Positions 6,771 through 12,571 of a stretch of DNA of 18,730 bases are shown piece by piece. Below the pieces are notes generated by a model, which had not been told where the DNA came from, made no database searches, and saw nothing but the letters and a program-made list of their open reading frames with translations. Numbering within the stretch: position 1 is the first letter of the stretch; each line of letters begins with the position of its first letter. The translations under genes and the position numbers were made by a program. The DNA is taken from positions 1-18,730 of the forward strand of contig JAIDLO010000025.1 of the NCBI GenBank assembly GCA_029050995.1. Direction: 5' to 3'. The stretch is from Eubacterium sp. (lineage in GTDB: Bacteria; Bacillota; Clostridia; Oscillospirales; Acutalibacteraceae).

Positions 6771-7463
6771 TTACCAGCCAATCTCATAGGCAGTTTTCTG
6801 CATTTGATTTGAATAGGAATCAACAATCCTGCCACTGTTCATTTTTATTACGGTTGCAGCCATTTCCGCTATATTCTCATTATGCGTTACCATAATAACC
6901 GTAAAGCCATATTCCTTCTGAAGGCGACTTATATAGTCAAGAACCAATCTGCCTGTTTCTTCATCAAGTGCACCGGTTGGCTCATCAAGGAAAAGCACCT
7001 TTGGTTTTTTCGCCAATGCCCTTGCAAGAGAAACACGCTGCTGTTCTCCGCCGCTTAATTCACTTGGATATTTTTTAATCTTATCCTTTAAGCCGACCGC
7101 TTCAATGATTTTTCTGTATTCACGGTTTCTCGCCAAATCGGCACACATTTTAACATTTCTGTCTACATTCATATTGGAAAGCAGATAATACTGCTGAAAA
7201 ACAAAGCCAATATTTTCTTTTCTGAAAGAGGTTAATTCGCTGTCTGTAAACTTTGTAATATCGGAAGCATCATAAACAACCGAGCCGTTATCCGCTCTTT
7301 CAATCCCCGATATCACATTAAGAAGCGTTGATTTGCCCGAACCCGATGCACCCAAGATAACAACAAAATCTTTATTCTGAATATCAAAGGATACACCTTT
7401 AAGCACCTTGACGGGTGCTTCTTTTGTTCCATATGATTTTTCTATATTCCTGACTGAAATCAC
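6771..7463 (-). CDS. ABC transporter ATP-binding protein, MacB/LolD-type
   Basis: A 230-residue nucleotide-binding subunit that powers the adjacent FtsX-like permease. All motifs are present: Walker A GASGSGKST (38-46), Q-loop FQQ (89-91), signature LSGGEQQRVSLARAL (136-150), Walker B VLFLDEPTGALD (156-167) and switch His194 in VTH. The TGALD after Walker B is typical of the lipoprotein/macrolide (type VII) branch. The start is GTG 7463 with AAGGGG about 8 nt upstream, located in the end of the TetR gene (2-nt gap), so the three genes form one operon. Whether it exports or acts as a mechanical sensor in the cell envelope cannot be decided. Confidence 0.93.
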   Translation of the reverse strand: MISVRNIEKSYGTKEAPVKVLKGVSFDIQNKDFVVILGASGSGKSTLLNVISGIERADNGSVVYDASDITKFTDSELTSFRKENIGFVFQQYYLLSNMNVDRNVKMCADLARNREYRKIIEAVGLKDKIKKYPSELSGGEQQRVSLARALAKKPKVLFLDEPTGALDEETGRLVLDYISRLQKEYGFTVIMVTHNENIAEMAATVIKMNSGRIVDSYSNQMQKTAYEIGW

Positions 7464-7465
7464 AA

Positions 7466-8038
7466 TTAAATTTCCCCTTTCATATGTTCAACAAGGCTTT
7501 TGCACACCTCGGTCATCATACTGCTGATTTCTTCAGCGGTAAAACGACAGACACCGGTTGCAATCAGCGAGGCAATTCCGTGCGTGTATATCCACAGATG
7601 CTCATAAAGCCGTTTTGACTCTGCCTCTGAAAATGCATACTGCTTCTGTACGGAAAGAAGTATTTCTTTATAATTATCATCAATATTCGGCAGAGTGCTT
7701 AAAACATCAGCCGTTTCGCCGAGCTTGCTCATAAACAACAGCTTAAAGAAATTCGGCTCTTTTATTGCAAAAAGAATATACTGCGTTCCGACACCCTTGA
7801 ACGGAATATCGGAGGACAAACCTATTGTGATGTATTGATTATATATAGCTCTGATTGCTTTAACCGTTTCAAGCAAAACCTCGTCCATATTTTTAAACAG
7901 GCTGAAAACAGGCTTTGGCGAAGAGCCAAGCCGTTCGGCAAGAGATCTTGCCGTTATACTTTCAATTCCGTTTTCCCTTACCATATTAACGGAAGCTTCA
8001 ATAATTTCTTCTTTTGTAAATTTGAATTTAGGAGGCAT
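7466..8038 (-). CDS. TetR-family transcriptional regulator
   Basis: A 190-residue regulator. The N-terminal TetR DNA-binding domain starts FTKEEIIEASVNMVRENG (7-24), with helix-turn-helix ITARSLAERLGSSPKPVFSLF (28-48); the recognition part, usually S-x-x-x-LY-x-HF, reads SPKPVFSLFKN. The rest is a divergent ligand-binding domain, with a TetR_C-like stretch including KEPNFFKLLFMSKLG. I choose ATG 8038 because it gives a standard TetR N-terminus; the frame extends upstream to 8191 through the promoter, which cannot be coding. It leads the ABC operon and probably represses it through the palindrome at 8061-8074. The ligand is likely the transporter's substrate, but is unknown. Confidence 0.9.
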   Translation of the reverse strand: MPPKFKFTKEEIIEASVNMVRENGIESITARSLAERLGSSPKPVFSLFKNMDEVLLETVKAIRAIYNQYITIGLSSDIPFKGVGTQYILFAIKEPNFFKLLFMSKLGETADVLSTLPNIDDNYKEILLSVQKQYAFSEAESKRLYEHLWIYTHGIASLIATGVCRFTAEEISSMMTEVCKSLVEHMKGEI

Positions 8039-8060
8039 ATAATCACGCTTTCTTTTATCG

Positions 8061-8074
8061 GTAACGCTCGTTAC
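8061..8074. promoter_or_regulatory. Candidate TetR operator
   Basis: GTAACG-CT-CGTTAC is a perfect 6-2-6 palindrome. It sits about 15-28 bases downstream of the predicted start of the TetR operon, where bound repressor would block transcription. Confidence 0.55.
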
Positions 8075-8095
8075 GCAACAGTTGTTTCTTATTGA

Positions 8096-8124
8096 ATTAT
8101 ACAAGCAATAATAAAGATTGTCAA
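8096..8124 (-). promoter_or_regulatory. Promoter of the TetR-ABC operon
   Basis: Minus strand: TTGACA (8124-8119), a 17-bp spacer, TATAAT (8101-8096). This is a full sigma-A consensus. The predicted start is near 8089, so the leader before the TetR ATG is about 50 nt. Confidence 0.85.
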
Positions 8125-8125
8125 T

Positions 8126-8154
8126 AAAAAAGGACGAGCAATGCTCGTCCCTAC
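8126..8154 (-). terminator. Palindrome unit 1, used as terminator of the metK-MBL operon
   Basis: On the minus strand GTAGG leads into GGACGAGC-ATT-GCTCGTCC (8150-8132) followed by six T (8131-8126), a textbook intrinsic terminator downstream of the metallo-hydrolase gene. The T-run ends one base before the -35 of the TetR operon. It belongs to the GTAGG palindrome family. Confidence 0.8.
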
Positions 8155-8177
8155 GATTGTTTGCTGTAATAGGATTC

Positions 8178-8204
8178 GTAGGGTTCGGCATCCTTGACGA
8201 ACCG
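8178..8204 (+). repeat. Palindrome unit 2 (GTAGG family)
   Basis: GTAGG followed by stem GGTTCG, loop GCATCCTTGA and stem CGAACC, ending CG. No T-run. It shares its loop pattern with unit 3 but has a different stem. Confidence 0.6.
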
Positions 8205-8209
8205 AAAAA

Positions 8210-8236
8210 CGGGATGTCGGGGACGCCATCCCCTAC
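8210..8236 (-). repeat. Palindrome unit 3 (GTAGG family)
   Basis: Minus strand: GTAGG, stem GGGATG, loop GCGTCCCCGA, stem CATCCC, then G. It lies 4 bp past the stop codon of the metallo-hydrolase gene. No T-run follows. Confidence 0.6.
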
Positions 8237-8240
8237 GAGC

Positions 8241-9122
8241 TTAAATTTCTGTACTCCAAATCAATTTATTATCTATAAATTCAGCAGTTATTTTTCCATT
8301 ATCTTTAAGCCATGAAAGATAGGAACGGATTGTACGGCCGATCAGAACATACTGATCAAAATTCATTTTAAGATTATAGGCATCAAAAATACCTTTTAAC
8401 AATTCTTCACTGTCCATTGGCGTTTTCAGCAAATCCATTATTTTATCCGCAATTTCATAAACCTTTTGCTGATTGAGTTCTGCAAGCTCTTTAATATCTT
8501 CCGTTGCCTCTGCGTGGGACGGAACAAACACATCAGCCTGCATTTCTTTAACCATATCAAGCGTTTTAAGAAATTCAGCAACATCATAGATAAAGGTAAT
8601 CTGATATTTTTCAAGCGTTGCTTTACTGCTTAAGCAATCTGCAAGGAAAACAACATTGTCAGGTGTACGAAAGCCAACCATATCAAAGAAATGACCTTTT
8701 AATGGTATGATTTCTATTTCTTTCGGGAAAGAATCATCACTGAATGATGTTGCTTTACTCGGCTTTGCAAGAAGAAATTTATGCCTTAAATCCTTTGGCG
8801 GATAACCGCCGAAAAGAAAAGACGGCTCTAAAATCGGATATTCCGTAAATGCCTTTTCGATTCCATCGGTAAAAACCTTACAGCCTGTTTGCTGCTGAAG
8901 ATACTGATTGCCGCCGATATGGTCTGCATTGGAATGTGTATTTAAAATACCCTTTAGCTTCCAGCCGTTCTCTTCAAGAATTTTGCGGACCTTTCTGCCT
9001 GCTTCCTTATCATTTCCGCTGTCTATAATATAAACCTCATTTTCAGTTTTCCGATAAATTCCGATTTTTGCAGGGCAATTAATATAATAGCATTTATCGC
9101 TGATTTTAATTAATTCGTACAT
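8241..9122 (-). CDS. Metallo-beta-lactamase-fold hydrolase with altered metal motif
   Basis: A 293-residue MBL-fold protein with no signal peptide. The expected metal ligands are His63, Asp67 and His68 in THSNADHIGG, His144 in LKGHFFDMVGF, Asp162 in FLADCL and His203 in VPSHAE. The second histidine of the usual H-x-H-x-D-H motif is Asn65. The last 80 or so residues form a mostly helical extension ending in a winged-helix-like SYLSWLKDNGKITAEF, as in several MBL hydrolases. GGAGG lies 6 nt before the ATG. It follows metK by 58 nt and is probably transcribed with it. Family members include glyoxalase II-like thioesterases and other hydrolases; the actual substrate is unknown. Confidence 0.85.
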   Translation of the reverse strand: MYELIKISDKCYYINCPAKIGIYRKTENEVYIIDSGNDKEAGRKVRKILEENGWKLKGILNTHSNADHIGGNQYLQQQTGCKVFTDGIEKAFTEYPILEPSFLFGGYPPKDLRHKFLLAKPSKATSFSDDSFPKEIEIIPLKGHFFDMVGFRTPDNVVFLADCLSSKATLEKYQITFIYDVAEFLKTLDMVKEMQADVFVPSHAEATEDIKELAELNQQKVYEIADKIMDLLKTPMDSEELLKGIFDAYNLKMNFDQYVLIGRTIRSYLSWLKDNGKITAEFIDNKLIWSTEI

Positions 9123-9144
9123 AATGAACCTCCATTAACAAGTA

Positions 9145-9172
9145 TAAGGAGAGAACGCAAATTCTCTCCTTA
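9145..9172 (-). terminator. Hairpin between metK and the MBL gene
   Basis: A perfect 11-bp stem TAAGGAGAGAA/TTCTCTCCTTA with a 6-nt loop. On the minus strand the sequence after it is not a T-run, so it may only weaken transcription or protect the metK message end. Confidence 0.45.
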
Positions 9173-9180
9173 CAAATCAA

Positions 9181-10359
9181 TTACATATACTTTTTGATTT
9201 CATCAACCATATCGGTCTTTTCCCAGGAAACACCGAGATCCTCTCTTCCCATATGGCCATATGCAGCAACGCCCTTATAGATTGGCTTTCTTAAATCAAG
9301 GCGATCAATAATAGCTGATGGTCTTAAATCAAATACTTTATTGATGATTTCGCCGATTTCTTCATCGGATTTAACACCTGTACCAAAGGTATCAACCATA
9401 ATGGAAACAGGCTTTGCAACACCGATTGCATAAGCAAGCTCAACCTCGCACTTTTTAGCAAGGCCTGCTGCAACAATATTTTTAGCAACCCAGCGGGAAG
9501 CATAAGCAGCACTGCGGTCTACCTTTGTAGGGTCTTTACCGCTGAATGCACCGCCGCCGTGACGAGCATAGCCGCCGTATGTATCAACAATAATCTTTCT
9601 GCCTGTAAGTCCGCTGTCGCCATGAGGGCCGCCGATAACGAATCTGCCTGTTGGGTTAACATAAATAACAGTTTCATCATCCATAAGCTCGGCAGGAACA
9701 GTTGTTTTAATAACCTTTTCGACAATATCATTTCTTAAGGTTTCAAGAGAAACATCAGCACTATGCTGGCTTGAAACAACAACAGCTGTTACCTTAACAG
9801 GCTTGCCGTCTTCATACTGAACAGTAACCTGTGTTTTGCCGTCTGCATAAAGATAAGGAAGCGTTCCGTTTTCACGAACCTCTGTTAATTTAAGAGAAAG
9901 CTTATGTGCAAGGCTGATTGGCATAGGCATAAGCTCTTCTGTTTCATCACAGGCATAGCCGAACATCATACCCTGATCGCCTGCACCATTGAGGTTGTAT
10001 TCATCGTCCTCATCATTTTTAAGTTCAAAGGACTTATCAACACCCATTGCGATATCAGCACTCTGCTTATCAAGCGCAACAAGAACAGCGCAAGTATTGC
10101 CGTTGAAGCCCTTTTCATCACTGTCATAACCGATATCACAAACTGTTTTTCTGACGATAGACGGGATATCCACCTGAGCATTTGAAGTAATTTCGCCCAT
10201 AACAAGCACCTGACCTGTTGTACAGGTTGTTTCACAAGCAACACGGCTCATTGGGTCCTGCTCTATCATAGCATCAAGGATAGCATCCGAAATCTGATCG
10301 CAGATTTTATCCGGATGTCCTTTTGTAACGGATTCACTTGTAAATAAATACTTAGACAT
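9181..10359 (-). CDS. metK: S-adenosylmethionine synthetase
   Basis: A 392-residue MetK that makes S-adenosylmethionine from methionine and ATP in the cytoplasm. Diagnostic stretches: GHPDKICDQISDAILDA (15-31) with the catalytic His15 and metal-binding Asp17, GAGDQGMMFGYA (about 125-136), and the P-loop-like GGGAFSGKDPTKVDRSAAY (about 267-285). Length matches the family. The ATG at 10359 has AGGAGA about 7 nt upstream. Expression is controlled by the SAM-I riboswitch directly upstream, so high SAM should stop transcription before the gene. Confidence 0.97.
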   Translation of the reverse strand: MSKYLFTSESVTKGHPDKICDQISDAILDAMIEQDPMSRVACETTCTTGQVLVMGEITSNAQVDIPSIVRKTVCDIGYDSDEKGFNGNTCAVLVALDKQSADIAMGVDKSFELKNDEDDEYNLNGAGDQGMMFGYACDETEELMPMPISLAHKLSLKLTEVRENGTLPYLYADGKTQVTVQYEDGKPVKVTAVVVSSQHSADVSLETLRNDIVEKVIKTTVPAELMDDETVIYVNPTGRFVIGGPHGDSGLTGRKIIVDTYGGYARHGGGAFSGKDPTKVDRSAAYASRWVAKNIVAAGLAKKCEVELAYAIGVAKPVSIMVDTFGTGVKSDEEIGEIINKVFDLRPSAIIDRLDLRKPIYKGVAAYGHMGREDLGVSWEKTDMVDEIKKYM

Positions 10360-10374
10360 AAAAATTCTCCTTTC

Positions 10375-10402
10375 AAAAAAAACACACTCTGATGAGTGTG
10401 TT
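10375..10402 (-). terminator. Riboswitch-controlled terminator before metK
   Basis: Minus strand: AACACACTC, loop ATCA, GAGTGTGTT, then at least six T. Its left arm contains ACTCATCA, which pairs perfectly with TGATGAGT at the riboswitch 3' end (10410-10417). Terminator and antiterminator therefore exclude each other. Confidence 0.92.
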
Positions 10403-10410
10403 CCAAAAAA

Positions 10411-10508
10411 CTCATCACTCGGTTAATCATACCGCAGGAATTAGCACCTTGCTCAGAAGCAGGTTGCTGTGGCGTCATAAGGCCTGTCCCTCAGCCACTC
10501 TTGATAAG
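10411..10508 (-). ncRNA. SAM-I riboswitch (S-box) aptamer
   Basis: The minus strand shows the S-box landmarks in order: CTTATCAAGAG, GGCTGAGGGAC, GGCC, ATGACGCC, CAGCAACC, AAGGTGCTAATTCC and GATGAG. P1 is CTTATC (10508-10503) with GATGAG (10416-10411). When SAM binds, P1 holds GATGAG, the terminator forms and metK is off; without SAM, TGATGAGT pairs with the terminator's left arm. Recognition rests on the well-known conserved core. Confidence 0.97.
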
Positions 10509-10528
10509 GTATTATTCACTTTGATAAT

Positions 10529-10557
10529 ACTATAACGCAAGTCCGAGTAATTGTCAA
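10529..10557 (-). promoter_or_regulatory. metK promoter
   Basis: Minus strand TTGACA (10557-10552), a 17-bp spacer, TATAGT (10534-10529). Transcription would start near 10522, about 14 nt before the riboswitch P1. Confidence 0.85.
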
Positions 10558-10635
10558 TAATATTAATATTATTCATATTAAAAAATAACCGCAAAAAAGT
10601 TTAAAGTATGTTCATTTTTAATTCTGTCAAGTATA

Positions 10636-10664
10636 TTGAAAAAAGTTTATGATTATTTTATAAT
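10636..10664 (+). promoter_or_regulatory. Promoter of the SDR-fusion gene
   Basis: TTGAAA (10636-10641), a 17-bp spacer, TATAAT (10659-10664), 37 bp before the ATG. The very AT-rich stretch 10558-10635 between the two divergent promoters shows nothing else I can name. Confidence 0.75.
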
Positions 10665-10701
10665 ATTCATAATATTACAAAACCATTGAGGTGTTAAATT
10701 T

Positions 10702-12264
10702 ATGGCAAGAAAAACAGTCTTTATTACAGGCGGAACAGGCACAATGGGCTGGTCTGCAATTAAGTTTATGTTAAAAAAGCCAAATAAAATCAATTTAAAA
10801 ATACTCGCAAGAAAAAGCATTAAAAACGAGAAGCTTCTGGCACCCTATATAGCAAAGCCGAATGTTAAGATTATATGGGGCGATTTGCTGGATTATGATG
10901 CTATTCTTGAGGGTGTTACAGGCAGTGACTATGTTCTGCATATCGGCGGAATGGTGTCCCCTGCTGCGGACTGGAAGCCTTATTTAACACAGAAAACAAA
11001 TATCGGTGCAGCTGAAAACATTTGCAAAGCGGTTTTGGCTCAGCCAAATCCCGATGCTGTAAAGGTTTGCTATATCGGCTCTGTTGCCCAGACAGGCGGA
11101 AGAAATTATCCGATTCACTGGGGCAGATGCGGAGATCCGATTAAAATTTCCATTTACGATCACTATGCCATTTCAAAAACAATTGCCGAACGCATTTTTG
11201 TTGACAGCGGCATAAAAAATTGGGTTGTTTTAAGGCAGACAGGCATACTTTATCCAAGCATTTTAAATAATCTTGATCCGATTATGTATCATATTCCGCT
11301 GAACGGCGTGCTTGAATGGTGTACAGTTGAGGATGCAGGACGCGTAATGTGCAACCTTGTGCTTGAGGATATGGCAGGAAATCTCGGCAAAGATTTCTGG
11401 AATCGTTTTTACAATATCGGCTCGGGCGAGGAATACAGAATTTCAAATTACGAATTTATGTGTCTTCTGCTTGAAACACTTGGTCTTGCCTCTCCCGAAA
11501 AGCTGTTTTCGCCGAATTGGTTTATTACAAGGAATTTTCACGGTCATTTCTTTGCAGACAGTGATATCCTTGACGATTATCTGCATTTCAGAGGATATAT
11601 GCCGATTACAGATTACTTTAAATATCTTGCAAGCCAGCTTGAACCCGAGTACAAATTAGCAAAGCGGATTTCAAAGGATGTTGTTGCATTTTTCGTTAAG
11701 CCGCTTATGAAAAAGATTGCCTCAACACCCGATTTCGGAACGCTGGATTGGATTGAGAAAGAGAATACTGTCAGAATCAATACCTTCTTCGGCTCTAAGG
11801 CAGAATGGGAAAGCATTCCGAAAAAATGGGCAGATTACAATATTATGACCTTTGAGAAAAATACAGGCATTGCTGACCGATTCAAGCTTGATCACGGCTA
11901 TGACGAGGATAAGCCAAAAGCAGAACTTGATATTGACGATATGAAAATGGCAGCCAAATTCAGAGGCGGAGATTGCTTATCAGAGAATATGGTAAAAGGC
12001 AATCTTACAGCAAAGTTGAAATGGAAATGCGGACACTGCGGCGCAGAATTTGAAGCAAGCCCTGCCCTTATTCTGCTTGGCGGGCATTGGTGCCCCGAAT
12101 GCTTTATTCCGCATAAGAAATGGGATTATAATTCTATTGCAAAAACAAATCCGTTTTTTGCACAGGTCTGGTATCCAAGCCATTCAAGAAATGAAACGGA
12201 TGTTTATGAGTTTGATGATTTGTTCCATATAGACGGCGTTAAATGGGATGATATAAAAAGATAA
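10702..12264 (+). CDS. Extended SDR NAD(P)-dependent epimerase/dehydratase-like enzyme with C-terminal zinc-ribbon-like tail
   Basis: A 520-residue two-part protein. Residues 1 to about 330 are an extended short-chain dehydrogenase: nucleotide loop TGGTGTMG (9-16), acidic GDLLD at 60-64, Ser127, and the catalytic Tyr155-x-x-x-Lys159 in HYAISK. The length is above the 300-350 of typical sugar epimerases. After a linker, residues 420-470 contain WKCGHCGAEFEASP and HWCPEC, giving four cysteines (443, 446, 464, 467) spaced like a treble-clef or zinc-ribbon unit, then a further WDYNSI segment. Its SD GAGGTG lies 8 nt before the ATG. It has its own promoter and terminator. The substrate is unknown; a nucleotide-sugar or redox reaction fits the first domain, and metal or nucleic-acid binding the second. 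Confidence 0.85.
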   Translation: MARKTVFITGGTGTMGWSAIKFMLKKPNKINLKILARKSIKNEKLLAPYIAKPNVKIIWGDLLDYDAILEGVTGSDYVLHIGGMVSPAADWKPYLTQKTNIGAAENICKAVLAQPNPDAVKVCYIGSVAQTGGRNYPIHWGRCGDPIKISIYDHYAISKTIAERIFVDSGIKNWVVLRQTGILYPSILNNLDPIMYHIPLNGVLEWCTVEDAGRVMCNLVLEDMAGNLGKDFWNRFYNIGSGEEYRISNYEFMCLLLETLGLASPEKLFSPNWFITRNFHGHFFADSDILDDYLHFRGYMPITDYFKYLASQLEPEYKLAKRISKDVVAFFVKPLMKKIASTPDFGTLDWIEKENTVRINTFFGSKAEWESIPKKWADYNIMTFEKNTGIADRFKLDHGYDEDKPKAELDIDDMKMAAKFRGGDCLSENMVKGNLTAKLKWKCGHCGAEFEASPALILLGGHWCPECFIPHKKWDYNSIAKTNPFFAQVWYPSHSRNETDVYEFDDLFHIDGVKWDDIKR

Positions 12265-12275
12265 AAATGTTTTGT

Positions 12276-12308
12276 AAGGACCGATAACCGTATCGGTCCT
12301 TGTTTTTT
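12276..12308 (+). terminator. Intrinsic terminator after the SDR gene
   Basis: AAGGACCGATA (12276-12286), loop ACCG, TATCGGTCCTT (12291-12301), then TG and six T. An 11-bp perfect stem starting 11 bp after the stop codon. Confidence 0.93.
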
Positions 12309-12325
12309 GTTGATTTTAAATTTAA

Positions 12326-12354
12326 TTGACTATGTAAACGCATAATGCTATAAT
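12326..12354 (+). promoter_or_regulatory. Promoter of the LRR-protein leader RNA
   Basis: TTGACT (12326-12331), a 17-bp spacer, TATAAT (12349-12354) preceded by TGC, an extended -10. Start is predicted at about 12361, exactly where the leader's first helix begins. Confidence 0.85.
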
Positions 12355-12360
12355 ATTTTT

Positions 12361-12513
12361 GCCAAATCAATTGAATATATTTACCGCTATTTAGGCGTGC
12401 ATTTTGTTTTTATAAAAATGCATGCTCTATTTGTGCACGCTTATTTGCGGTGTATTTAATTGGTTTGGCGACTGTTGGAGCTATGCGTTTTTTGGCGTAG
12501 CTTCGGCTGCGCC
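12361..12513 (+). ncRNA. Candidate riboswitch or attenuator leader of the LRR gene (class unknown)
   Basis: The predicted RNA begins with a helix of 12361-12379 against 12451-12469: 19 consecutive pairs including three G-U wobbles. A 4-nt bulge follows, then CCGC/GCGG (12384-12387 with 12447-12450). Inside, 12395-12405 pairs with 12415-12425 (11 bp), or 12395-12401 pairs instead with 12434-12440 (7 bp, perfect). Downstream, 12476-12486 pairs with 12495-12505 as a potential antiterminator that excludes the terminator at 12494-12520. It matches none of the riboswitch classes I can recall (S-box, c-di-GMP I/II, ZTP, fluoride). It could also be an independent small RNA ending at that terminator. 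Confidence 0.65.
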
Positions 12514-12520
12514 TTTTTTT
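12494..12520 (+). terminator. Leader terminator with UUCG loop
   Basis: GGCGTAGC, loop TTCG, GCTGCGCC, then seven T (12514-12520). The 8-bp stem has one G-U pair. It lies 51 bp before the LRR gene start and competes with the upstream antiterminator pairing. Between it and the Shine-Dalgarno I see only AT-rich sequence and no convincing second promoter. Confidence 0.88.
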
Positions 12521-12571
12521 ATTGGTTTTTTCACATAAAAACTAAAAAATATTTTTATTAGGAGGTAAATT

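Noticed and set aside
6767..6835. Longer permease start at 6835
   Set aside because: It overlaps the ATPase gene by 65 bp with no ribosome site; the first membrane segment fits ATG 6766.
8039..8191. N-terminal extension of the TetR protein to 8191
   Set aside because: It would translate the consensus promoter, the operator palindrome and a terminator; the standard TetR N-terminus begins at 8038.
10509..10530. Hairpin GTATTAT/ATAATAC just before the SAM riboswitch
   Set aside because: Its left arm overlaps the -10 box and lies upstream of the predicted transcript start, so it probably does not form in the RNA.
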